Shown here piece after piece: positions 9,473 through 19,215 of a DNA stretch of 64,000 nucleotides. The stretch comes from Paenibacillus sp. W2I17 (lineage in GTDB: Bacteria; Bacillota; Bacilli; Paenibacillales; Paenibacillaceae). Under the pieces are notes generated by a model, which was not told where the DNA came from, did not search any database, and saw only the letters and a list, made by a program, of their open reading frames with translations. The position numbers were made by a program, and so were the translations under genes. Position 1 is the stretch's first letter. Each line of letters begins with the position of its first letter. The stretch covers positions 3,782,001-3,846,000 of the forward strand of contig NZ_JAUSXM010000001.1 of the NCBI RefSeq assembly GCF_030815985.1, read 5' to 3'.

Positions 9473-10600
9473 ATGTTAATTAAGGAGAAAATCACCATTA
9501 GGCAATTTGCAGTCCTTACCTTTCTCGTCATGATTGGGGACATGATTCTACTCTATCCCTCCGTGGTTACCGGTTTAGGTAAACAGGATGCATGGATCTG
9601 TTCTCTTATCGGTCAACCGATCGGCATACTTATCATGTGGGTGCTATACAAACTTCATCAGACACACCCTGATCTTTCCCTTATTGAAATCTGCCAAAAA
9701 ATACTTGGCCGGTGGGCAGGGTCTGTTTTGGCAGCTGCATATCTATTTTATTTCGCCATAGGCGCTGTCATATGTATCCGTGAAGTCGGTGACTTTATGA
9801 CCACACAGATCTACCTTCAGACCCCCATCCGGGTCATTCTAATTATCCTTATGTGCGCTCTGGTCTGGGGGCTTATGCATGGCTTGCATACAATAGGAGC
9901 AAGCAGTGAAATGCTGACTCCAATCGTTGTTGCATTTATGATTCTATTATTTCTGGGGCTGATGCCCAAAGTAGACAGTTCAAATCTACAGCCTTACTTG
10001 AACACCCCTTGGCTTCATCTGATGCAGTCTATCATTAGAGGGGCTTTCACTTCCTTTGGTGAACTAATCGTGATCACCATGGTTCTTCCTTATGTGATGT
10101 CCGGGCCTCACATCAAACGGGACATGTTACTCGCTACTTTATGTGGAGGGCTGTTACTAACCACACTGTTGGTCATTTCACTGATGATATTTGGCCCCTT
10201 TCTGACCCAACATGAGATCTACATCTCCTATACCCTGTCCCAGAAAATTAATATCGGCAACTTTTTCGAGCGAATTGAGGCGTTCATGGCAACCGCTTGG
10301 TTAATTGCTACCTATTTCAAAAGCCTGCTGTATATGTTCTCCTTTGTCGTTGGAACAGCTCAGCTATTTCGGTTAAAGACATATAAACCTCTCATCCTGC
10401 CATCAGCGATGTTATTATTCGCGTTAGCTGTACTGATTTCTCCCAATGTCATTTTCTACACCAATACGATCATGCCCGCTTGGGTGGATTGGGATATCAC
10501 GGTAAGCTTTATTATTCCGCTATTCCTACTGCTCGTGCATCGGCTTCGTTCTGGCAAGAGCAAGAATAATTCAACCAATCAAAAACGATTGCCCACCTAA
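9473..10600 (+). CDS. Spore germination permease, GerB type (B subunit), intact
   Basis: A 375-residue polytopic protein of the endospore germination permease family (GerAB/APC superfamily), predicted to have about ten membrane helices. B subunits bind the nutrient germinant within the receptor. It is a close paralogue of the broken gene directly upstream, sharing REVGDFMTTQI and NIG-FFERIEA. I choose the ATG at 9473, not the GTG at 9467, because MLIKEKITIRQF then aligns with MLEQGRLGTRQL of the paralogue and the spacing from GGAG is ten bases. The gene ends operon 1; a shared terminator hairpin begins right after its stop. Confidence 0.92.
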   Translation: MLIKEKITIRQFAVLTFLVMIGDMILLYPSVVTGLGKQDAWICSLIGQPIGILIMWVLYKLHQTHPDLSLIEICQKILGRWAGSVLAAAYLFYFAIGAVICIREVGDFMTTQIYLQTPIRVILIILMCALVWGLMHGLHTIGASSEMLTPIVVAFMILLFLGLMPKVDSSNLQPYLNTPWLHLMQSIIRGAFTSFGELIVITMVLPYVMSGPHIKRDMLLATLCGGLLLTTLLVISLMIFGPFLTQHEIYISYTLSQKINIGNFFERIEAFMATAWLIATYFKSLLYMFSFVVGTAQLFRLKTYKPLILPSAMLLFALAVLISPNVIFYTNTIMPAWVDWDITVSFIIPLFLLLVHRLRSGKSKNNSTNQKRLPT

Positions 10601-10641
10601 AAAGGCTGTGTTCACGGTAAATTCCGCGAAGCACAGCCTTT
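10601..10641. terminator. Terminator between gerB and bcp
   Basis: Perfect 10-base arms AAAGGCTGTG and CACAGCCTTT around a 21-base loop. Read on the minus strand it is followed by TTTTTAGG, so it best serves bcp, whose stop is 50 bases away. It may also act on the plus strand for gerB, whose stop it touches. Confidence 0.75.
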
Positions 10642-10691
10642 AATGATGAAACGGTAAAGATGTATTTATTCACACATGTCTAACTCATTAA

Positions 10692-11156
10692 TTACAATGT
10701 CTTCAAAGCCTCAAGCGCAGCCTCGATATGTCCTTTGACCCGAACTTTGGACCAGTCCTTGATCAATTTCCCCTCTTCATCAATCAGAAAAGTGGAGCGT
10801 ACCATACCCATGTACTCCTTGCCATACATTTTCTTCAGCTGCCATACACCGTATTGCTCGGCTACAACGTGCTCTTCATCCGATAACAAAGTGAACGGCA
10901 GTCCGTATTTGGCGATAAACTTGTCATGTTGTTTCATCGGATCGGTGCTGATTCCGAGAATGACCGTGTTCAGCCCTTCAAATTCAGCATGTCGATCCCG
11001 GAAATCACAAGCTTGTTGCGTACAGGACGAGGTCATATCCTTGGGATAAAAATAAAGCAGTACCCGCTGTCCGCGGTAATCCGAAAGCTTTACCGATTCT
11101 CCCGTACTGGACGGCAGTTCAAAATCCGGTGCCAGTTCGCCTACATTTAACGTCAT
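10692..11156 (-). CDS. bcp: Thioredoxin-dependent thiol peroxidase, Bcp/PrxQ type
   Basis: A 154-residue cytoplasmic peroxiredoxin that reduces hydrogen peroxide and organic hydroperoxides using thioredoxin. The peroxidatic cysteine is in SSCTQQACDFRD (about residues 43-54), with a second cysteine five residues later, the typical atypical 2-Cys pattern of PrxQ. The N-terminal PDFELPSSTGE and the later VRSTFLIDEEGK are family features. Length is normal. AGGGAGG lies before the ATG. It stands alone between the gerB gene and an ABC transporter. Confidence 0.95.
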   Translation of the reverse strand: MTLNVGELAPDFELPSSTGESVKLSDYRGQRVLLYFYPKDMTSSCTQQACDFRDRHAEFEGLNTVILGISTDPMKQHDKFIAKYGLPFTLLSDEEHVVAEQYGVWQLKKMYGKEYMGMVRSTFLIDEEGKLIKDWSKVRVKGHIEAALEALKTL

Positions 11157-11200
11157 GTCAGTTCCTCCCTAATCTCCCCATGAATTGCTATAGGGCGTTA

Positions 11201-11986
11201 TTATGAACCTGCTCCGCGATACCGCTTCACGCCAAAATTCCACAACAGCAAGCCCATGGAGCCAAACACCAATCCCATCACAGGTGTAAGCAGCGCCATG
11301 CGATGCATCTCGGACCTTTCCAGGAACAATGCTGCGGGATAGATGCCCACGAAGGCAAACGGAATGATCCAGGTTAACAGCACCTGAATGGCACGGTTAT
11401 AGATCGTTACCGGGTAGCGTCCATATCCTTGAATGTTATACATTAACGGCAGGATACCTGTTGGCGCATCCGAATAAAAGGATAGTGAAGTCAATGTGGT
11501 ATAGATGCCGGCATAGATCATGACTGAGCTGAGTGCCAATATAATTAAGGCAGGGATATGCCACCACTCCAGCATCAGACCCATCTCTGCTCCGCTGAAG
11601 ATCATGATGATCAAGCCGATAAACGAGCCCACGAGTGCAGGCGGATCTACATTTTCAAGCAATATCTGAAACAGGTTATGTGCAGGGCGTGTCAGGATCC
11701 GATCCATCTCACCTTTGACGATGTACCGCTCACTGAATCCCCACAGATTGATAAAACAACTGAAGATGCCATAGGGCACCATAAAATATCCATAAACAAA
11801 GAGCACTTCACTCTCACTCCAACCGCCCAGGTTATCCGTGTGGCGAAAAACCACAAAAATAAAGATCAGGTTGGTTGCCTGGAACAGCAGATCCGATAGG
11901 ATCTCCACCCAGAAATCGGCACGGTACGTGAGTCGTGTTTTCATGTAATTCTTCAAATATTCCCAGATCAGACCCATATAGTACAT
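11201..11986 (-). CDS. ABC-2 type transporter permease (second permease)
   Basis: A 261-residue protein with about six hydrophobic segments and a cytoplasmic N-terminus containing YMKTRLTYRADFWVEI. It belongs to the ABC-2 (DUF990-like) exporter permeases. It follows the first permease gene by five bases and the ATPase gene lies before that, so the three form an exporter with one ATPase and two different permeases. GGGGGAT overlaps the stop of the previous gene and serves as ribosome site. The substrate is unknown; such trios are often annotated as drug or polyketide export systems. Confidence 0.87.
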   Translation of the reverse strand: MYYMGLIWEYLKNYMKTRLTYRADFWVEILSDLLFQATNLIFIFVVFRHTDNLGGWSESEVLFVYGYFMVPYGIFSCFINLWGFSERYIVKGEMDRILTRPAHNLFQILLENVDPPALVGSFIGLIIMIFSGAEMGLMLEWWHIPALIILALSSVMIYAGIYTTLTSLSFYSDAPTGILPLMYNIQGYGRYPVTIYNRAIQVLLTWIIPFAFVGIYPAALFLERSEMHRMALLTPVMGLVFGSMGLLLWNFGVKRYRGAGS

Positions 11987-11991
11987 ATCTG

Positions 11992-12786
11992 TTATCCCCC
12001 TTGCACGAACAGACGCTTGCGCGCCTTACGCCAGATCAATACCATCGGAAGCAGCAGTACGGCAAACCAGAACACCTGAATACCGAGTACACTCCAGATG
12101 GCGGTACCTTCCACTCTTCCAGTGAACACGGAACCGGGCAGATACGTAATGGCCTGAAAAGGCAATACCTTCATCACCGCGGACATCCAGCCTGGATACA
12201 GGCTGATCGGGATGATTAGACCAGAGAACAAATCAACCACGACGCGTTTCATACGCATCATGCCTTCATTGTTTTCCACAAAGAATGCCGCCAGTCCCGT
12301 TATCACATTAATCTGGGAATTAATGAGGAAACTGAAGAACAGCATGACGAGAAAGCCAATCCACGCCGATGGCGCCGTAGGCAATTCAACCGGGAATAGC
12401 AGAATGGCAATGAGCATTCCCGGAATCATGAGCAGCAGGAAGCGGAAAATGCCTTCCCCAAGCCCTTGCATCATTTTGACCATAACGTAATTGATCGGTC
12501 TGATGAATTGAATCGCAATCGAGCCATCCCGTATATCTGCGGCAATCTCGCGATCCAGGTTGTTGAAGTAAAAGGCACGTGCCATCCAGGATACGGCGAT
12601 ATATGTGGTCATCTGCGCTGCCGTGAAGCCGCCAAGTTCACCACTGCTACCGTAAATAGCTTGCCAGGTAAAGTAATACACGCCAATATTCAGCGTATAT
12701 ATCAAAATGCCGGAGTAATAATTCACCCGGTATGCCAGCATCGTTAGAAAACGGATGCGCATAAAATCAATAAATGCACTATTCAT
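11992..12786 (-). CDS. ABC-2 type transporter permease (first permease)
   Basis: A 264-residue membrane protein with about six hydrophobic segments and the segment FMRIRFLTMLAYRVNYYSG near the N-terminus, which parallels ADFWVEI of its partner. The ATG at 12786 is chosen because it follows the ATPase stop directly and gives a normal N-terminus; the open frame extends to 12951 only inside the ATPase gene. Two different permeases of this type usually form a heterodimeric exporter channel. Substrate unknown. Confidence 0.88.
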   Translation of the reverse strand: MNSAFIDFMRIRFLTMLAYRVNYYSGILIYTLNIGVYYFTWQAIYGSSGELGGFTAAQMTTYIAVSWMARAFYFNNLDREIAADIRDGSIAIQFIRPINYVMVKMMQGLGEGIFRFLLLMIPGMLIAILLFPVELPTAPSAWIGFLVMLFFSFLINSQINVITGLAAFFVENNEGMMRMKRVVVDLFSGLIIPISLYPGWMSAVMKVLPFQAITYLPGSVFTGRVEGTAIWSVLGIQVFWFAVLLLPMVLIWRKARKRLFVQGG

Positions 12787-12787
12787 C

Positions 12788-13834
12788 TCAGGATACACCC
12801 ACCGCTTCTTTCCCTGCTCCCACAATCTCGGGACGCTCGGCGGAACCGGATTGGTAAATACTGCGCACAATCTCATCCGTGTTGATCTCAATAATCTGAA
12901 TATCGGTAATATCGGCTTGTCCAACGACACGTCCGAGTACATCCGAAACATTCAGTTCCAGCGGAATCCATACGGATGCGGACAATTCATTCTCAACTGT
13001 CCAACGTACAGGCAACGCAGCAGTCCATTCCTGCATCTGACTGATGTTGTGAGCTGAACCGAACTTGAAGCGGATCTCCCGCTCCTTACCCCACTGGGAC
13101 TTCAGATGATCCAGACCTCCATCATAGATGATGTTGCCTGCATCAAGCATGATGACCCGGGAACACAGTGCCTCGATGTCCTGCAAATCGTGGGTTGTGA
13201 GCAGAATGGTCGTTCCATGCTCCTTGTTCATGTCTTTCAAGAAATCCCGAATTTCCGACTTCACCACAATATCCAAACCAATGGTTGGCTCGTCCAGAAA
13301 AACAATACTTGGATTATGCAACAAGGCTGCCACTAACTCGCAGCGCATACGCTGACCAAGACTGAGCTTCCGCACCGGACGACTTAACAGATCCTGTAGC
13401 TGCAACCGCTCAACCAGTTCATCCAGCCGTTTGCGGAAATCGACTTCCCCGACACGATATACTTTGCGCAATAAATGGAAGGATTCGATAACGCCAATAT
13501 CCCACCACAATTGACTGCGCTGACCAAAAACGACACCAATATTCTGTACAAACTTCTCCCGTTCCTGATACGGAACATATCCACCAACCGATATTTGCCC
13601 TGAAGTAGGCACCAAAATGCCGGTCAACATCTTGATCGTTGTTGATTTACCGGCACCGTTCTCCCCAATATATCCGCATATTTCGCCCTGCGGAATCTGA
13701 AATGAAATATCATTTACAGCCAATACCTCTTGGTATTGACGTGCAAACAGGTCCTGGAACGCGCCCTTCAGCCCACCTCGGCTTTTCTGGACGCTAAACG
13801 ACTTGCGCAAATCTTTGACATCAATCGCCAGCAT
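12788..13834 (-). CDS. ABC transporter ATP-binding protein
   Basis: A 348-residue ATPase. Walker A is GENGAGKST, the signature is LSLGQRMR, and Walker B with the catalytic Glu is IVFLDEPTIGLD, followed by the H-loop LTTHD. The long N-terminal part before Walker A (KSRGGLKGAFQDLFARQYQE) and a C-terminal regulatory domain of about 100 residues are typical of ATPases paired with ABC-2 exporter permeases. It is the first gene of a three-gene operon. The start has GTGAGGT upstream. It is transcribed divergently from the LCP gene. Confidence 0.95.
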   Translation of the reverse strand: MLAIDVKDLRKSFSVQKSRGGLKGAFQDLFARQYQEVLAVNDISFQIPQGEICGYIGENGAGKSTTIKMLTGILVPTSGQISVGGYVPYQEREKFVQNIGVVFGQRSQLWWDIGVIESFHLLRKVYRVGEVDFRKRLDELVERLQLQDLLSRPVRKLSLGQRMRCELVAALLHNPSIVFLDEPTIGLDIVVKSEIRDFLKDMNKEHGTTILLTTHDLQDIEALCSRVIMLDAGNIIYDGGLDHLKSQWGKEREIRFKFGSAHNISQMQEWTAALPVRWTVENELSASVWIPLELNVSDVLGRVVGQADITDIQIIEINTDEIVRSIYQSGSAERPEIVGAGKEAVGVS

Positions 13835-14049
13835 GATTATACCTCACTTGGATTTTGTTGAAATTGCTTGTAGCCCAAAAAGAAATTATAATGGTATCAG
13901 TCAAAATTCAGCAAGCTTTAAAAATAGTCTGGAGCCGCGTCCTGTGCCTGATGACGATGGAGACGTGAGCGGAAGGCTTCGGCTAGATTATAACAGAAAC
14001 AACTTTGGACTTATTTTATATTCTATCTCAATTACAAAGGAGAGCTAGC

Positions 14050-15093
14050 ATGACCAGAAAGACGAAGAGAACCATATGGATTTCTCTTGCCGCCTTCGTG
14101 TTAATTATTGGAGGAGCAGCGGCATATTATTTCGGTTCTATTCTCAATCAGTTGGACGGTTTGGCTAAGGACGGCGACGATTCACCATTTGCAGGCATCG
14201 AAAATGTGGAGAAAGTAAATACTCCTGACCCACCCAAATGGGAAGGCACAGAAACGGTAAATATTCTCGTTATGGGTGTCGATGCACGTGGATTGAAAAA
14301 AGGTGAAGTTCCCCGCTCCGACAGCATGATGGTTGTATCGCTCGACCCACTTACCAAAAAAATCAATCTGTTCTCCATTCTGCGCGACACTTACGTCAAT
14401 ATTGACGGATATGGCAAGGAGCGGATCAACACCGCCATCACCCATGGTCCTAATGCAGCGATGCAAGCTGCCGGCGACCTGCTTGGCATTCCTGTACAGT
14501 ATTATGTGTATACGGATTTCCAGGGATTCATCAAGTTGGTGGATGCCGTTGGCGGTGTTGATTTTGATGTGGAGAAAGACATGCACTATACAAGTAAAGC
14601 AGACAATAACGAATACGATATTGATCTCAAAAAAGGGTATCAGCATCTGGATGGCGAGACAGCGCTCATGTACGTTCGTTTCCGTCATGATGCAATGTCG
14701 GATTTCGCTCGGTCAGAGCGTCAGCGTGAATTGCTGAAAGCTGTAACGGCGAAAATGCAGTCAACAACTACCATTGCCAAACTGCCTGCCATTCTGGAAC
14801 AGGTTAATCCTTACGTAGATACGAATCTGACACTCTCCGACATGTGGAAGCTGGGTGGACTCGGATACCAGAGCAGCATGAACGGCAGTGAGCAGATTCC
14901 GCCAATGAACATGCTGAAAGAAGAACGTACAGCAGGTGGTGCGCAAGTATTGACGGTTACCAATGAAGAGGAATTGAAGCAGCATATTCAGGATATTATT
15001 CACCCGCCTGCTACAACGGATGATAGTACGACCAGCACCGAAGACAAAACAGCCAGTGGTGATGATCAGAAGTCAGAGCAACCGGCTCAGTAA
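14050..15093 (+). CDS. LytR-CpsA-Psr (LCP) family cell-wall polymer ligase
   Basis: A 347-residue protein with a short cytoplasmic tail, one N-terminal membrane anchor (about 8-28) and a large extracytoplasmic LCP domain (about 80-245). Family motifs are visible: RSDSMMVVSLDP, SILRDTYVNI, RINTAITHG and MYVRFRHDAMSDFARSERQ, containing the Asp and Arg residues that bind the pyrophosphate lipid. LCP proteins move teichoic acid or other polymers from lipid carriers onto peptidoglycan. The C-terminus is a low-complexity Thr/Ser/Asp tail. The start follows AAAGGAGAG; the open frame to 14005 lacks a ribosome site. Confidence 0.94.
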   Translation: MTRKTKRTIWISLAAFVLIIGGAAAYYFGSILNQLDGLAKDGDDSPFAGIENVEKVNTPDPPKWEGTETVNILVMGVDARGLKKGEVPRSDSMMVVSLDPLTKKINLFSILRDTYVNIDGYGKERINTAITHGPNAAMQAAGDLLGIPVQYYVYTDFQGFIKLVDAVGGVDFDVEKDMHYTSKADNNEYDIDLKKGYQHLDGETALMYVRFRHDAMSDFARSERQRELLKAVTAKMQSTTTIAKLPAILEQVNPYVDTNLTLSDMWKLGGLGYQSSMNGSEQIPPMNMLKEERTAGGAQVLTVTNEEELKQHIQDIIHPPATTDDSTTSTEDKTASGDDQKSEQPAQ

Positions 15094-15104
15094 TCTACAC
15101 ATGC

Positions 15105-15130
15105 AGAGGGCAGCCATTACGCTGCCCTCT
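15105..15130 (+). terminator. Hairpin downstream of the LCP gene
   Basis: Perfect arms AGAGGGCAGC and GCTGCCCTCT with the loop CATTAC, 11 bases after the stop. The following CGTTATG is a poor U-tract, so termination may be partial. Confidence 0.7.
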
Positions 15131-15224
15131 CGTTATGCCCGGCTATAATATTATGAGAAAATCATCATATATTTCTGTGGTTTGTACCTTTATCATATTT
15201 TGAATTACGAAAGGAAGTTATCTT

Positions 15225-16544
15225 ATGAATACATCACGTTCCCGTTCCGAACTTCTATACGCAGAAGCACTTGAACATATTGTAGGAGGTGTTAACAGCC
15301 CTTCACGCTCGTTCAAAGCCGTTGGTGGCGGTGCACCTGTATTTATGAAAAAAGCCCAAGGGGCCCACTTCTGGGATGTCGATGACAACCGTTATATTGA
15401 TTATCTGGCCGCTTACGGTCCGATTGTTACAGGACATGCCCATCCGCATATTACGCAGGCCATTACGGAAGCGGCAGCAAATGGCGTGCTGTACGGTACA
15501 CCAACAGAGCTTGAGATCAAGCTCGCCAAAATGCTGAAGGAAGCCATTCCTTCCATGGATAAAGTGCGTTTTGTAAACTCCGGTACGGAAGCAGTCATGA
15601 CCACGATTCGGGTAGCTCGTGCCTACACCAAACGCAACAAGATCGTAAAATTCGCCGGATGTTACCATGGTCACTCGGATCTGGTGCTTGTAGCTGCCGG
15701 TTCTGGCCCTTCTACGCTGGGTATCCCGGATAGTGCAGGCATTCCAACCAGTATTGCGCAAGAGGTCATCACCGTGCCTTACAATGATCTGGACAGCCTC
15801 AAAGCTGCACTGGAGCGTTGGGGTGACGATGTTGCCGCAGTCATGGTTGAACCGATCGTGGGTAACTTTGGTATGGTTATGCCGGAGCCTGGCTTCCTGG
15901 AAGGCCTCTGTGCCATGACACGTGCTAACGGCTCCCTGGTTATCTATGACGAAGTCATTACGGCGTTCCGTTTCCATTACGGTTCTACTCAGACGTATGC
16001 CGGACTCGATAATCATGCGGAAATTGAACCCGATCTGACGGCTCTTGGTAAAATTATTGGTGGCGGCCTGCCAATCGGTGCTTACGGCGGACGCAAACAT
16101 GTTATGGAGCAGGTTGCTCCGCTCGGACCGGCTTATCAGGCTGGGACGATGGCTGGTAACCCTGCATCCATCTCGGCTGGTATCGCATGTCTGGAGGTCC
16201 TGCAAGGCGAGGGTGTATACGAAGAGATGGAACGCCTTGCTATCGACCTGACGGCAGGTCTGCAAGCTTCTGCTGACCGTCATGGGATTGCACTGACGAT
16301 CAACCGGATTCGCGGTGCATTCTCCACCCATTTCTGTGACCATCCGGTTACGAATTATGATCATGCTCAAGACACGAATGGAGAGCTGTTTGCTTCCTTC
16401 TTCCGTCATATGCTGGACCGTGGCATTAACCTGGCTCCATCCAAATATGAGGCCTGGTTCCTGACCACGGCTCATACAGACGAGGATGTTCAGGCTACAT
16501 TGGAAGCCGCAGAAGCTTCCTTCAAAGCGATGGCTCAAGAATAA
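15225..16544 (+). CDS. hemL: Glutamate-1-semialdehyde 2,1-aminomutase
   Basis: A 439-residue PLP enzyme that converts glutamate-1-semialdehyde to 5-aminolevulinate, the last step of the C5 route to heme. The start [16 protein letters not shown], the helix [16 protein letters not shown], the Schiff-base region [17 protein letters not shown] (PLP lysine near residue 275) and [12 protein letters not shown] are all typical. Length is normal. No other heme gene lies nearby, so this may be the second, GsaB-like copy that many Bacilli have beside the hemAXCDBL operon. GAAAGGAAG lies before the ATG. Confidence 0.93.
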   Translation: MNTSRSRSELLYAEALEHIVGGVNSPSRSFKAVGGGAPVFMKKAQGAHFWDVDDNRYIDYLAAYGPIVTGHAHPHITQAITEAAANGVLYGTPTELEIKLAKMLKEAIPSMDKVRFVNSGTEAVMTTIRVARAYTKRNKIVKFAGCYHGHSDLVLVAAGSGPSTLGIPDSAGIPTSIAQEVITVPYNDLDSLKAALERWGDDVAAVMVEPIVGNFGMVMPEPGFLEGLCAMTRANGSLVIYDEVITAFRFHYGSTQTYAGLDNHAEIEPDLTALGKIIGGGLPIGAYGGRKHVMEQVAPLGPAYQAGTMAGNPASISAGIACLEVLQGEGVYEEMERLAIDLTAGLQASADRHGIALTINRIRGAFSTHFCDHPVTNYDHAQDTNGELFASFFRHMLDRGINLAPSKYEAWFLTTAHTDEDVQATLEAAEASFKAMAQE

Positions 16545-16558
16545 ATTAGATTATTTCC

Positions 16559-16592
16559 ATCTACAATATAGTGTACAAGCTGTATTGTAGAT
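16559..16592. other. Inverted repeat after hemL
   Basis: Perfect 10-base arms ATCTACAATA and TATTGTAGAT with a 14-base AT-rich spacer, between the hemL stop and the strong terminator. There is no U-run. It could be a weak first terminator, an RNA-stabilising hairpin or a protein site. Confidence 0.4.
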
Positions 16593-16608
16593 GGATAAAA
16601 ATTCATGG

Positions 16609-16650
16609 AAAAGGCGTCCAACAAGTGATCAACTTGTGTGGACGCCTTTT
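16609..16650. terminator. Bidirectional terminator between hemL and mocR
   Basis: Perfect 12-base arms AAAAGGCGTCCA and TGGACGCCTTTT enclose an inner hairpin (ACAAGT/ACTTGT). T-runs at both edges let it stop transcription from hemL and from the convergent regulator gene. Confidence 0.9.
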
Positions 16651-16682
16651 GTTATTTACGGACAACATTCCGATTTTTCAAT

Positions 16683-18068
16683 TTATTTCTGCCTGATCTG
16701 AAGTTTCAAAATTTCCTCCCGGATCTTCTGCATCCCTTCCTCGATTCGCTGCTTCGGCACATTGGAGATGTTCAAGCGCAGCATCTGATCCTTATGCGCC
16801 TGATATGTTCCCTCCGGATAATACCGTTCTGTCGTATCAACGATGACTCCGCGCTTTTGAAGCCGGGACAGCAGAACACGAAGCGGCATATCACCCGCCA
16901 AAGGCAATACGGTATGCTCCCCTCCTGTTCGAGGAGCGTCCATAAATGGAGCAAAGTCTGGATATGTGTCCAGTTGCTCATGCACCGTGTTCATCCGGGC
17001 AGCATAGCGGTTACGAATCACTTTCCTGTGATGAGCAAACATTCCGCTGTGAACATAGATCTCCAGAGCAGCTTGAGACAGAACGGAAGTGTCGATATCG
17101 AGCATTTTTTTGTAAGCCCCAAAAGCTTGAATTAGTGGTGAGGGCAGAACAGCTACACCAATGCGCAGACCTGGAAACAAAATTTTGGAGTAACTCTTCA
17201 GATAGATGACCCGACCTTCGGTATCATAGGACCATAACGGGTCCTGTTTCGTATTGTCCTCCAGATCAGCCAGATAATCGTCCTCCACCAGATAGACATC
17301 GTACCGCTGTGCAAGCCGGATCAGTCTCTTCTTGTCAGCAGCAGTCAACGATGTGCCAATCGGATTGTGAAAGCGCGGCATGACATAGAAAAACTTGATA
17401 TCTTCCTCAGCGAACTGACGTTCAAGCGATACCCAGTCCAGCCCATCCAGGGCACGCCTCACACCGGCAATCGGCACATTTAATCCACTCAGTAGCGAGG
17501 GCATATTGTGATAGGTCGGTAGTTCAAGCAGTACTTTTCTCTTTCCATTGGGAAAAGGCATCAATGCAAGTACAGCCAGTGCCTGTTGCACACCTGACGT
17601 GATAAAGAACTGCTCTGTTCTCGCAAACACCTGATAATCCGCAAACTGCTTCTGCAACAGCATGATAAGCGAAGGTAAACCTTGGTCCGTGCCATACATG
17701 AATAACTCTGCCTGTTTCTTCTCCATCGCCTGATCCACACAATGACGAAAGTCTGCATAAGGGAACACCCTTGGATCGGGAGCAGCTGAAGCAAAGTCCA
17801 ACGCTCCCTGCCAGTCCATGTCCTGAGCACCTGTCCCGTTCTGTACGGCATAATAACCGGATTGAGGTATGGCATACACCAAATGCCGCTGCTCTAGCCA
17901 CTCATATGCACGAATAGCCGTGCTTACACTGCATTGATATTGTTCTGCTACAACTCGAACGGCTGGAAGACGGATGCCCTTATCTGCCCACTGGTGACGA
18001 TCCTGCTGCTGCATCTGTTCCTGAATCCACTGCTTTAATGCTTCGGCAATCACTTCGTATTTTCTCAC
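16683..18068 (-). CDS. MocR-type (GntR/aminotransferase) transcriptional regulator
   Basis: A protein of about 461 residues. The N-terminal winged helix (about 1-75, with VVAEQYQCSVSTAIRAYEWL) is joined to a fold-type I aminotransferase-like domain. The PLP lysine sits in SYSKILFPGLRIG, and EDDYLADLEDN is the usual acidic motif before it. MocR proteins sense PLP or amine compounds and regulate vitamin B6 or amine metabolism or transporters. An ATG at 18077 touches GGGAGAGGG directly, so I prefer the GTG at 18068, which has nine bases of spacing. It is divergent from an EamA exporter, its likely target. Confidence 0.88.
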   Translation of the reverse strand: MRKYEVIAEALKQWIQEQMQQQDRHQWADKGIRLPAVRVVAEQYQCSVSTAIRAYEWLEQRHLVYAIPQSGYYAVQNGTGAQDMDWQGALDFASAAPDPRVFPYADFRHCVDQAMEKKQAELFMYGTDQGLPSLIMLLQKQFADYQVFARTEQFFITSGVQQALAVLALMPFPNGKRKVLLELPTYHNMPSLLSGLNVPIAGVRRALDGLDWVSLERQFAEEDIKFFYVMPRFHNPIGTSLTAADKKRLIRLAQRYDVYLVEDDYLADLEDNTKQDPLWSYDTEGRVIYLKSYSKILFPGLRIGVAVLPSPLIQAFGAYKKMLDIDTSVLSQAALEIYVHSGMFAHHRKVIRNRYAARMNTVHEQLDTYPDFAPFMDAPRTGGEHTVLPLAGDMPLRVLLSRLQKRGVIVDTTERYYPEGTYQAHKDQMLRLNISNVPKQRIEEGMQKIREEILKLQIRQK

Positions 18069-18236
18069 TGCATCCATCCCTCTCCCACAATTGTACCGTT
18101 ACAGTTCATCCTTTTATCTATTGTAGCACGATGCACCTGGCAGTATATTGAATAAGGCCAGCACGTGCCTCGAACCTGACATAATTCAGGATAATGAAAG
18201 ATAAAGCGCTATGACTACTGTATTGGAGGAGCATTC

Positions 18237-19166
18237 ATGAACACAACACACACTCGGGGATACGCTTATATAGCAGCTGTATTGTACGCAGCTATTATCG
18301 GTCTATCTTTTTTATTTGTTAAAATGACCGTCACTGTTGCACATCCAATTGATGTGCTTGCCCACCGATTCGCGCTGTCGCTGATCGTTGTCAGCATTCC
18401 TGTCATTTTTGGCTGGATCAAAATCCGACTGAGCCTTCGTGATCTGTGGCGCATCATTCCACTTGGGCTGTTATCTCCCGTCTTATTTTTTGCCTTTCAA
18501 GCCTTTGGACTTGTCTCTTCCAACTCATCGGAAGCGGGTATTATTCAGGCCATGGCCCCTGTATTCACACTCGTTCTCGCTTCAGTCTTCCTGAAAGAAC
18601 GCACATCCACGATGCAGAAGCTGTTCCTGCTACTGTCTGTCGCTGGAGTGGTCTTTATTTTCATAATGCAAGGAAGCGGCATGTCTATAGGTAATCTAAA
18701 GGGCATTGCATTATTGCTACTATCCACGGTCTGTTTTGCAGGGTATGGTGTGCTGGCAAGACCATTAACCCAGAAGTACAAACCAATGGAACTAACATGG
18801 GTCACATTAATGGTTGGCTGTATTGTATTTAACGCCGCTTCCCTGATCCGACATGCGTCCAGCGGTTCCATGATGGACTATATCAAACCGCTTGGAGATA
18901 CATCCTATCTGGGTGCACTCGCTTATCTGGCAATTCTCTCCACCATGATCTCTACCCTGCTTGCGAGCTATGCCCTGACCCATCTGGAGGCTTCGCAAAT
19001 GAGTGTATTCAGCAATCTGTCCACGCTCATCTCCATCGTAGGAGGTGCATGGGTATTGAATGAACCCGTGGGTAGCTATCACTATATTGGTGCATTGTTG
19101 ATTATCGCCGGTGTGCTTGGCACCAATATGAGCGGTCGCAAACATAGGCTTACCAGGTCCGCATAA
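18237..19166 (+). CDS. EamA/DMT family transporter
   Basis: A 309-residue membrane protein with ten predicted helices made of two EamA repeats (about 10-145 and 155-298). EAGIIQAMAPVFTLVLASVFLKER in the first half and LEASQMSVFSNLSTLIS in the second are typical. Members export amino acids or metabolites, or move sugars and nucleotides. GGAGGAG precedes the ATG. The divergent MocR regulator 168 bases away suggests control by, and perhaps transport of, a PLP-related or amine compound; that is inference. Confidence 0.92.
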   Translation: MNTTHTRGYAYIAAVLYAAIIGLSFLFVKMTVTVAHPIDVLAHRFALSLIVVSIPVIFGWIKIRLSLRDLWRIIPLGLLSPVLFFAFQAFGLVSSNSSEAGIIQAMAPVFTLVLASVFLKERTSTMQKLFLLLSVAGVVFIFIMQGSGMSIGNLKGIALLLLSTVCFAGYGVLARPLTQKYKPMELTWVTLMVGCIVFNAASLIRHASSGSMMDYIKPLGDTSYLGALAYLAILSTMISTLLASYALTHLEASQMSVFSNLSTLISIVGGAWVLNEPVGSYHYIGALLIIAGVLGTNMSGRKHRLTRSA

Positions 19167-19215
19167 TTGACTACAGAGGCTTGCCTGTATGAAGTTCAAG
19201 ATTCACGTTAACACT

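Noticed and set aside
15303..16538. A 411-codon open frame on the strand opposite hemL
   Set aside because: hemL on the other strand is fully conserved. The antisense frame has no ribosome site and no recognisable domain; it arises from codon bias.
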